Of a stretch of DNA of 64,000 nt, positions 27,501 to 39,500 are shown one piece after another (the stretch's first letter is position 1; every line of letters starts with the position of its first letter). The DNA lies in NCBI GenBank assembly GCA_903813345.2, contig CAIIXF020000011.1, positions 12,186,842 to 12,250,841 of the forward strand, given 5' to 3'. This DNA comes from Owenia fusiformis. Its lineage: Eukaryota > Annelida > Polychaeta > Sabellida > Oweniidae. Position numbers and translations under genes: made by a program. Below the pieces are notes generated by a model, which saw only the letters and a list, made by a program, of their open reading frames with translations, was not told where the DNA came from and did not search any database.

Positions 27501-30500
27501 TAAACTTGAATAAGTCACAGAGAGACTAATCCAAGTTGCTTAGAAAGATTATAACGCGACCATTGAATCAATAAATACCTGCACGTATTACAAAAGATAT
27601 GGACGGCTTTCAACTTTGCTTTCGTAACTGAACATTTTATGAAATACACATGTATTTCTTCAAATCCATGATTATTACTATCAATGTCCTTCTTATAGAA
27701 ATAAAATTGACAAAATAGAAACAAAACCAAGTCCAAAAAATTCTCACCAATTTTATTGCATGGTGTATCCATTTATTAATAGATATCAACACACTTCGCT
27801 TTGCACCATGTTTGCTTGAAAAATAACAAAAGACCACCTGTATATATAACTTAAAAAGTTGCTTTAATTTGCAACGATGACAGTATATAAATGTCAATAT
27901 GCCATCATTGATGTGCTGACCATTGCGCTATAAATGGCAAACAATTATCTGAACCATTTTTTGCAAACTTCAATATTTGATGGTTATACTGTATTATGGA
28001 GGGAAGGAGGCCTGATTTATTTCTGATTTGTGTTGATAAACATTGAGTCAAATTCTTATACCTCATGAAACATGTGATTTTATCCATAATATCGCATATT
28101 TTCGGTAATTTTATACTCATTATACCCCCTCATATATACACTGTTATATATTACATCCTATGAATTTATATACTTCATCTCAGCTGATCCCCTTCACCAT
28201 TAAGTAATTTGCTAAGTAAAATATCTGACATTTTGCACAATCATTATTTATAGAATATTGATATATCTTGTATTACACAGTGCAATTAACAGACAGCATC
28301 AATATCAGTATGTAGCTAACACCACCTGATTCTTTCAGAAGAGCATATCTGATATTTATGCTTAGTCATTGTCTACAGTACAGAATACACATTGATAAAG
28401 GGTCAGTATTAATAGTATATAAGCATATGAAACCTGCACGCTTTTGAGTAAAGCACACTATCATTAAAAGTAAATTTGTACATTTCTTGGGCAGACGATT
28501 AATTTCAATCGAATCTTTATTCAATATCACAAAATATAGAATAGATTGAAGGAGTACTTTGAACTAGGGTTAGACAAATTATTATCCCTTAAAAAATTTG
28601 ATTTTGTTTCCTTAAAAGAGAGGTTCATCTAAAGTAGTAATCATTAGGACTAGCCTCTGGACCCAAATGTACTAACATATTTTTACCTAGTATATGGTGA
28701 TTATGACTATATCAATCATTGTTGTTATAACTACATAAATGGGAAAAAAGGTCTAAGGTCCATCACTTCCTAACAAATGGTTTAAACCAATAGGAAGAAT
28801 TAATATGCAATAATAATGAAGCAATTAGTTGAACAAACTCCATCCCTTATAGAGTTATCTCCCAGCACAAGGAATATCTATATCATTAGATACAAAACAT
28901 TCAGCCCTCAACAACTCCAGGATAATGGTAATATCCTGACCCTCATATAGGAAAACCCTTATATTCGATATCAACAAACTAACTCACCTATTTCAGATGG
29001 GGTTACTGGTTTGACTGAATCATAATCCGGCGGAGGATCCGTCGGAAACTTTTGTGTCCTATTACTTTCCTCCGTCATTTTTGGAGTATCTAAAAAAGAA
29101 AATATATCAATTTAAGATCTTTAATAAGCAAATTGGAATAAACAGAGTACTTATTTCATTGATATGCCATCAAAACCTGCTCTTTCAAATTCCCAACTGG
29201 GTGCATAATTTTACAGGGTGCCCATTTCAACAGGATGCTCATAGTACATATCTTATTTATACACAATCGCTGCCTAATTCTTGATCACTCTACAGATTAA
29301 TCAGAATATCACGTATACAGGTTTTCCCATCTGGTTTATCCGTTGTTTGTGAAAGATCAAGAAAAGGGGGGTGCAGTTATGCTGTGGTCAGATTTGCTCC
29401 GATTTTCAGTTCTGGCACCCAGCTGATGAGTATTGTTCAAAATTGCATTCAGTTTTGAACAAAATACTCAATGACAAGGCGCCGGTGTTGAAGATGCGAG
29501 AAAATGTGACCATAGCATTATTGGGATGAGGTTTTCCTGTAAAAATTACTCCCTTGTGAGTTTCCAAGATATGTCATTCTGCATACTTCATAATGTCATG
29601 TACATGAAATATCAATCAGAATGCTATTAATATTACATGTTATTGTATAAATTAATATATGAATATCCTCACATTTTCCTGAATGCCTTAATTTCATTGC
29701 AACAACCAAAATATTCTGAACAACCTAAATCAAATATTCTCTGTTATAAATTAAGAGTTCCTTTGTACAAGTAACTTATTGATATCAATTCTAATATCAC
29801 AGATAAGTTTCACATCATATGATTCATTTCATGGCGCATCTCAGTTTCATGTGTTATTCAAATTACAAATCTGATCAAATATTAACAGGACTGATTCTGG
29901 TGAAATATTCATAATCATGTGTTCTAGCTACCCCTATGTAATAATCATATCATATATTTCTACATTTATTTTATGTTATTATTTTGATCATGTCATTTCT
30001 CTATAATTACATCTAATGGTAAAGCAAATAAAAAAACAATAGGCAAAATTATTGGAAACCATAATCTTAACATAGAAAACAACAACAGGCAAAATTATTG
30101 GAAATCATAATCTTAACATTATGAATTTGAAAATTCCTGTTAAAAATCTGTTGCATGTTGCTAATGGAACACCTGTCCCATTCCCCTATAGAGGTATCAT
30201 ATTTATCATTTATTTACATGCTATAATAAAATACAAAATCAGCTCTACTGCCAATATACTTTTTATTTTATCTGACATTCCAGCCAGTGATCTTAATAAC
30301 AAGACCTGATATACTATATACTTAAACACATAGATCATTTCAACATGTGAAGTGATTTTTATTAAACCAGCATACCTGTAGATGTCATAAATTATACCTG
30401 CCAGCTCCAGTATATAAATATCCAATATAATAAAATCCTAGTTATGTGATTCTGCAAATTGCTGATTTTTATCAAATTGTGTTTGTGTCAAGTATGAGTA

Positions 30501-33500
30501 CTTATGTATTATATACTTTCAATATAAAATATACGGCTTTTAACCCTGTACTGGAATTTACCTGCTTATGTTTAATAGCTGAATGAAAATATTGGTTGAT
30601 TTATATATGTGCTACCTTTATATTCACCGTTGAAAGAAATACCTATATTGTTAAGGCAAATGTGTATGTGCTGTGTGCGGATCAATTATTAAATGGCTCA
30701 GTGAAAATATCAGGCCTACTGAGGACATCATTGAGGCTGATATTATTGTGACTTTTAGTAGCAGGTAAACCAATCAAATTTAAAGGGACACTATAAAACA
30801 CAGTGGGAAAGGTCGATCTTGAAAACTGCGCCCCCTTCATGATTTTTCCGAAGTGTCTTACAAATGGCAGATTAAAGGGGGTCTGATAAACCAGAATGGG
30901 CTATGTCAACGTTCACCTCAAACATTTCTTTCACTTAATAACTAACCAATTGCCTTTGTGGAGTTATAGTCAAAATGGTCTGAGTGTTCTGACCATGTTC
31001 TCAATCAGATAACTAGATTATTATCTGGACGTGTGTAATCATATAATTATATCAATATACAGTAAAACCTATAAAGCAGAACACCTATTTGAAATAAAAC
31101 ATATTTCCAATTAAGCCTTATTACCAACTTTAACTAGAAAACAGCAAGAGTAGCGAATCCCACAGAACAAAACACATTTTATGAAATACCTCATCATATT
31201 ATATTAGAGTATATAGACATTACATGATAGAAATAAAATTTGCACCAAACAGTAGAACCCACAATCCTTGCCTAATAACAATATGTCACCACTTCTGGTG
31301 GTCACATAATGCAGGGGTCTTTTTTTCTCAAGTGGGTGCAACTCATTTTCACAATTCAGACCAAAATTAGTCAAGATATGTCCATTTTTATGATTTTTCT
31401 CATTTTCAAGTGGGTGCAAATGAATTTCCAGGTGGGTGCAAGCCTATTTTCAAAATCTCAGGTAGGTGCTGCGCCAACTTGCTAAATGTTGGGGAGATCA
31501 CTATAACAAATCCTAATAGACAAAGTTCAAGGACATCAAGCATCTAAATGGGTCCAATATTCAAAAACAAAATATCACAATGGAACAGTACATTTGGCAG
31601 GTCTTGAATTCCTAACTTTGTGTAACAAGATACAACAATGTGCAACTCTGGTTCAAAATTAAGTAATAAGTAACACTTTGGTCAACTTCAATGCAAACAT
31701 TCAATTATGTTTGTCCCTCTTCTCATCCTGTTAAATCAGTATACTATAGTATTTCTTCAGTCATGAAATACCTTGATGGATCAAGACGATTCTCTGTCTC
31801 AAATGCAATTTTGTTATCAAAGAAATGTGAAGTGGAATAAGTATACCTACTGTCATAATCTGGTCTAGGCTCTGGAAAGTAACGACTCGGAACATTCGAG
31901 TTGATTTGTTCATCTCTTGAACTTGACATTCCCCTAAGATTTTGCCTTGACCCCCCTGGGTTTGGAAACCCGTCACTTCTTTGGGATGTAACTGATGCTC
32001 TATGACCGTTATTTTCTCCAGGAAATTTCCTTTGTCCAGCATAATTAAGATGTGCTCCATTTGGTATCACACCAGAATTACTGCCAGAAAATTGTCGATC
32101 GACAGGAAATGCCCATCCCTGAAGGTGATGACCCCCAGGATTATCCCTGGGACTAATGCCATCCCCAGGGGCATTGTCTGATCCTCTGGGGCTACCCGCC
32201 ACTGGGGATGAGCTAGTAAGATTATGTCTGTTTGTCAATTGATTATATCCATGGGGGTATATGGCTGCTGGGGAGACCTCCTGACTGGAAAGGGTTGACA
32301 CTTTATGTTTCAACATGCTCCACCCTGAGAGTAATAGCCAGTGCACTAGCCTCTCATTAAGTCTCGATTTTCTTGTGTCCAATCAATCAGAGAGCACACA
32401 TAACTGTTTTTGAGTGGCAACAGGCTCTGATTAACTTATTTGTGTTGAGGCTCATGCATATGTATGATAAGTATGAGAAAATACTGATTATTCTTCTAAA
32501 AGGTTGCTAGTTGAACCCTTATAATAAGAGTCTAATGAATATACTGTCATTTGACAACACCTAGAACTATTATTTTTGAATAAAAGGTACAAATACTGTA
32601 ACAACATTTTACAACTTGAGGATTTCAGCGATATTTTAATAAAGGAAAAGTGAGGTTATAATTCACATGTAGTGAAAGATTGAAAAGGGAAAATCGCTGG
32701 AAAGATATCAATTAAATAGAAAAAAGGCATAAGCAAAAGCCAAAACATCAATACCTGTAAATATGGTTACAAAAGTGTAACAAGTATAAACTGTTAATGT
32801 TGTTTAATAGTCATAAAAATGAAAGATATAACAACATGGTGGTAACATGAAAAATGTGTAATTAGAACTGTAAGTAAAACTTACCTAGGACTTCATACGG
32901 ACCCACTTTTGAATGCACCATTTTAAGACTAATTTCCAAGAATTTTTGAATTTAATTGTAAGATATATTATTTCTTTGACTGCTCCTGAGCGTATAAATC
33001 CTACACAATGAACTTCACTATCTGGTCAAAGATATCTATGAATTTAGGTAAGCAGTTAATTGTCAGGTCTGTCTCCAAGGTTCTGATAAATAAACAGGCA
33101 CTAATCCCTGATAAAATTAGACCCATTAAGAAGCAGACTTTGACCAATATGGTGACCCATGTTGAATCCAAAATTTCAATCTAAATGGCAGGTAAAAACT
33201 TCCATTTTGTACTCTTGATATTTATATCTGCTTCATATGAACCTAACTCAACAATGAACATTATTACATGCAGACTGTTTGCTTATATGAAAGACTGGTC
33301 ATTTAACCCATGGTAAAGATCTGCTATGGGGATTAATTAAATATTGACCAAATGTCTCACTATTAAATACGTTCCAAAGGTTCTGTTATTGATTGCTAAG
33401 GAAACTTTTGGAAAGTAAATATCATTTGATCTGTGAGTGACTTTGCACTTTCAGTTCCAAAATTTCACCTTACAAGGGGCAGTATTTGAATATACAAACA

Positions 33501-36500
33501 TTCATAAACATGAACAATATAAAAAAATCTTTATAACCTAAAACACTGCACATGAAAAATTAGCAGTCTTACAGTTAGAAAGGACAGTAAAAAGTGAGAT
33601 AAAAAGCAAGCTACAAGAGTTCAGATAAGAAAATAACTGGCCAATGATCACAAAAATTAATTGTTACCATAGAGATTTTTCCTTTTCAGTATTTGAACAA
33701 TTTCTGTGACTGATCTTAATTTGGCTCATTCTTATTTGGCATTTTAGTGAAATTCAACCTATGCAAATTTTCTTTTAAAAATGACAGTAGAATTTTCTGG
33801 TGTAGTAGAATTTTTTCTTCTTTATCAATCTATATGATTCAAGTATTATAATCTAAGCCAGCATTCATAAGCTGATCTATATTTTATTGATAACAATGTG
33901 CATATTTCAGATTTTGGCTAAAAACAAACTATTTTATAAATATCATACCATATTTATACTAGCTCAGTGGAGTAACCAGGATTTTGATAGCAGGTACGCG
34001 AGGCCGAAGGCCGAGCAAAATTATATATTACGCATGCCCCCAGAAATTTTTTGAATTTAGACCTTAAATGGTGCGTTCTGAGCTACATCAGACCGTGTAA
34101 AGGGGCACTACTCCATCATATAGGGTACACAACTGCGTACCCTTTCGTATGCCAGTAGTTGTTCTGTTATTTTCTGGCCAGTGAGGCTGAGATATGTACA
34201 TGTACATGTACCATGAGAATTAACTGCTATCTTTCAAACCATTTACTTTAATTACACCAGAATCCATAACCTCAATTTTACATACTTTACATTTAAACTT
34301 AAATAGTTCAGTTCATCACAAATCCTCAAGTTGTAACTTTAATAAATCTCAAAATAAAACATATTTTTGTGTTTTACTTGTTACAAACAAATTGTATATA
34401 ATTCCTTGCATATTGTAAACAATATGTTATCTTTAGTTTTTTGGCTACCTAGGTATATTGTTATTACACATTATCCTAAATATTATTTTGTTATCCTATG
34501 TTATCCATGTGTCATCAAGTGGTATCCAGGAAAATGCATCTCAGATATATCCAGATAAAATATTAAATAATCAACTTTCACATTATCTTCAAATCTGCTG
34601 TGTTTTGTTCTCAACAAATGACAAAAAGTAATTCTAATTAAAATATCATACTATGGACTTTGGAATTATAAGAACTAAAACATGAGGGCCATGAAACGTT
34701 GTTAAGAGACCATAAAATTGACATTTTGCAATCTACAACTGCTGTATATCAGAATAGGCCAGAAACATGAATGATTTGAGCAGATTAAAACACTGGAATT
34801 TTCTTTCTTACCACAATTCATTTTACTTATTTGGACTAATAGGAAATGTCAAAAACTGACTAAAAAATCATCTTTATTATTTCATTTGCTCTAACCTCAG
34901 TCCTTAGAAAATGCAAAAACATGGGATTGGTCAGAAGTCATCTTGCCTTAAAACTGAAGTGAAAACTGCAAGGTAATTACTAATTAAGCACAAAATTTTA
35001 CATTTGAGAAGTTTATCCAAAGTCAACAAAATAAAAATTCATATATTTTAAGAAAATGAAAAGAATATATGTTCTATATAATACATATGTAATAATTAAA
35101 TGAAAACACAAGATAGTGCTATGCTATAATATTGCTACACACTCAGTCAATTTGTCAATGTTGTTAACAGCCCATTGTCAAAATAAACAACATGAAAACA
35201 ACCTCATTGAAAAAATACAGAATTAGACATTAAGGTTATTCCATATTTTGTAGTAAACCAAAATGGAGCGCCACAGTACCTTGGGTCTGAGATTTTAGCA
35301 AATACAAGTCTTAATAAATTGATGCTTTATTAATATTATATCCAAAATACTGCCACAGACATAATTCATTTGTGCTAATAATAGCAAGTATCGATGCACT
35401 TAAGTAATTAATAATGTTGAACAGTGAATTACTGGTGATGGGGGTCGAAATTATTTATTTCAATCAAAAGATGGCACGACAACTAAGTAAGTATATAAAA
35501 TAACTGTACTCGTTGTTTATAGTACATTCTCCGTGAGCCACTTTGAAACAGTCTTGTTTCATAAATTCTAGAGATAAAACAATAGAAGTTTTCAATACCT
35601 TTTGGAGAACAACTTTACAGTTCAGCAGCCCCTCCAGTACTGCTTGAGTCATAAATTAATACAAACCAAACAAGCTGAGATTTTCTCAACAATTAGTGAG
35701 CAGATAAAAATATGCTCAAATGATATTTAATGTTATACTTGGTAAACAATGGCTTCAGAGGAAATTTTTATGAAATGCTACCTGGGATATCTAGTACATC
35801 CCTTAATTTATTTACTGAACTTAATTATTAACCAGTAACGAATGAGTTCAGTATGAAGTCATTGCTATATTTAAACATTACTGGATCTCCATATTAGGAA
35901 ATGATGCAAATATAGGCCATTCATAATCAGAGAAGGCAGCACGACAGAACTATAGCCATATAAGGGTATAATATCACAAAGGCGGCAAAATGTTTATCCC
36001 CTGCACCTATATTTTTGTGATAGTAAGAAGGTATGATTCACAAATTATAATACTAAAGAGACAGGTTTGAGATAAGTGATAAGTATACATGTACTATAAC
36101 AGGGTATATTGAACTAAACTATGATATCATATCTATTATAAATAGTATATAGAAACGGTAACAATGACCATTGTGTGTTCCATATAGCCTCTATCATCTC
36201 AAAAAGACAGCTGAGACACATACTCTAAATAAAGAGGGACTTCAACTTAGAATGAGATGACCTCTTAATATACCCTGGTATCAAAATTATTTGTAAAGTT
36301 ATGTTATAATGAGAGTGCAGACCCCTATGGTTATGTCAAAGTAACATCTATTTTTTCAATTTGAAAGTATGCATTTCAACATTTTAACAAGGCATCAAAA
36401 TGCAAAATGTCACCATCGCCCTTTGTTACAGACACCATATTTTATAGGGATGGGACGGATAACCGAAATACCGAAAAACCGCGGTTCAGAGCCATCGGAT

Positions 36501-39500
36501 CGGTTTTCGGATCGCTACCCTACTGTCGGTTCGCGTTTTCGGTTCATTTTCGGTTCAGTATTTGACCTACAAGTAAAAATAAAACACTGTTTTACAGTGT
36601 TTGTCAACATTTTTGATATTTCCCTACCTCGTCTGATGCTAGCTCACTCGTTTACACTCGTTTCGTATCCAGGTGCTTAAAATAAAAATTAGCAGCCCAT
36701 TTGGTTAGGAAGCCCGAGAAATGGTTAAATCTCCCTGATATATTGAACCTAACCTACTTAAATTACTTGCTTATTCTTTGGATATTCAATTACCTTAATT
36801 TCACAACATAATTACAAGAGAACATGCATGAAATAATAGAGAAATAGGCATGAAATGGACCAACACAAAATTTCTATGTTCTATTAAGATCGGCAAAAAT
36901 TGAACAAACTGACAACGCTCCATTTTACATTTATTCCACTCTAATTTTAAGTGATTATGAAACAAACAAGAACTATACATCTAAAACAATAACTTTTTGA
37001 AAGAAATATGTACTAATTATTGCAAAATCAGGAGTTTAATTTGACATTCTTAGCGATATTTTATTGGTCTGGTTGATATGGATATGGGCACACTACCCTA
37101 CCACGTGACCACGTTTAAAATGGAAACAGGGTACAGCTAAGTTGCAAATGGAGGACGTGGGTTTAATTCCATATTTCTGAACGTAAAATGCATTTTACAT
37201 TTATTTCTAGTATTCTACCAGACATAGAATTAATTCATCAAGCAGTTTGTAGAATATTGTTGGCAAAAAACCACTATAGGCAAAGATAGATAATAGTGGT
37301 CGCAGTGAAGCAAAACTCAATGCAATACACGATACATTTCAGTAAATCTATCAACGTACAGGGAGCATGTAAGTTTCCCTTCGAAAATGTTACATTGATA
37401 TGTAACAAAAAAACACTTAACTGTTATTTAAACTGCGTGTCATCGTGTTATATGTGGATACGTTTTCCAGTATGTTATTCAACTGTATTTTTGTGAATTA
37501 ATTGTTTTTCTAAAATCTTAAGATGAAAAAAACGTCGTCCCAGAAATGTATCTTTACTTTGCCGTAAGGCATAACATATTGTGAAACATTTTTCTTCTTG
37601 TCACAAAGAGGATAATGTTTGTTTCGAGGTGTCTTGTGATGAGCGTTTAATGATTAAATGCAAAATCACTGGAGCAGATACCATCCAAAAACATCTGACA
37701 TTCAACACGTCATATAAGACTTCATCGATCTGGTATTAGTTTTTTTTACAATAATAGAGAAATACGATGTCATATCAGCGCTACAGCAAATTGTGAAGAA
37801 CAAAATGCTCTCAAGTCGTGGCATGGTGGTATTTTGAACAAAATATTTTAAATGATCGTTTTTTTGAGGGCGGTAGTGAATTAGACCATTCAAGGGGTTA
37901 TATAAAAAGATTCTTTACATGTAGTTCAGGCAATTTTAATTATTCTGAATAGCGGATAGTCATTAATCCTGATAGCGGATAGTCATTTATCGTTAACGTG
38001 TTCATATTTAATTTCGTTATTTCATTTCAATTTGATACCCTAGTAACACGTATAATCTAGCGTTCTTTAATGACTAAAATGCATACTAGTATACGACCTG
38101 AAAGCCCGTGTCTAAATCTACAAAATAATGTTTACTTTATTTGGATTTAATAACAATTTATGACACCTCAAAGCATCAACAGGCGGCCTTTTTAGCATTA
38201 TTTTCACTGTTTGCAACGTAAATGTACATGAGATCGGGACATAGTATGTCTGTATAATCAGCTTACTTTCTCGCTCCCTGTACTATTGAGCAATTTACAT
38301 TCCTTGTACCCTGTATTGATCAACTTTTGCATCTGTGTACCGTGTACTATGACATATCAAATATTTTAAAATTTAAAACGATATTATTTACATTCTGTCT
38401 TCAACTATCGTATAACTTGGAACATGGACTTCACTATTGCATCACTGAAGTTCAGCGAATAGCAATATTGACTCACTCCGAGCACCAAATGTATTAACCT
38501 TTTGACTAAGCAGTCGAAATACTCAAAAGCGACGTGGTTGAAAGCCCAAAAATTCGCGCATGCGCTATCGAGGTAGGGTAGTGTGATGGGTGTTCTCAGA
38601 AAATGCTATACAACAAGTCGCTTTAGCGAACAATATGCGGGAAATTCAAAAAATCAAAATCAAAAATCGTCACAATAATATTATAATGTTGGCATAATTG
38701 ATTTGCGCAAATTTATATTTGTAGGGATATTTGTTGTGATATAGGGTATAAATTTGCGCGCACAAAGCATCCATATTTGAGTTCCTATATAGGAAATGCA
38801 TCATAGATGTCACGACATCTGAAAAGACATCATAAGTTTAGCGTTTGCAAGATAGTAGGCCTATAAGAAAAAGGTTTCTTCTACAAGTAAAATAAGTTAT
38901 TTTATTGTGGGTAATAAAATAAAGTGACAATCAGTAGTGTAGTCCGAGATAAAGGCATTCAATCTATAACAATCGCTAAATTGAATGAACCGAACCGAAA
39001 AAACCGAACCGACGGCCGGGGAACCGAAAAACCGAACCGAACTGAACCGAACTGAACCGAAACGAACCGTCCCATCCCTAATATTTTACCGACGCTGAAC
39101 ACTGTCCACAAAAAAGTTGGGAGACTATAACAATTTGTCTCCACTTTTTGTGGTGACATAAAAATAGATTCTCAAAAAGGTTGAAATGTTTAACATTTTG
39201 GATCTGTTTTTGACATTTTATAGACAGTAAAGAATAAAAATAGTAAGAATTTTGTTTCTAATATTCAAAGAGAAAAATATATTCTGAACATGAATCCCAT
39301 TCATCAAGTTCTTTTGTTATCTCTGATACTGTTAAGATGTTACTGTCAAAGAATGCAACCCATATTGGTCACATGCTGTGAAGTGAATACTTTGGCAAAT
39401 ACTATTTGTCCAAAGGATCAATAAGAAATATAACAGAATGAATGACTTAATTATCGGATAATCTTTATGTAAGTCTGACATTAGCAGGCTGTAACACAAT

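Larger units (their letters stand above)
36386..39161 (+). repeat. Helitron/MITE-like repeat, copy F, split by a transposon
   Basis: The left part 36386-36444 (AACAAGGCATCAAAATGCAA ... TTTGTTACAGACACC) and the right part 39089-39161 (CGACGCTGAACACTGTCC ... AAAAAGTTGGGAGAC ... TTTTTGTGGTGACATA) together make one family copy. It is interrupted by the hAT-type element at 36445-39080, which is therefore the younger insertion. Confidence 0.8.

Noticed and set aside
36445-39080. CRISPR-like or satellite array from the ACCGAACCGA runs
   Set aside because: The runs are subterminal motifs of the hAT-type element, with no spacer structure.
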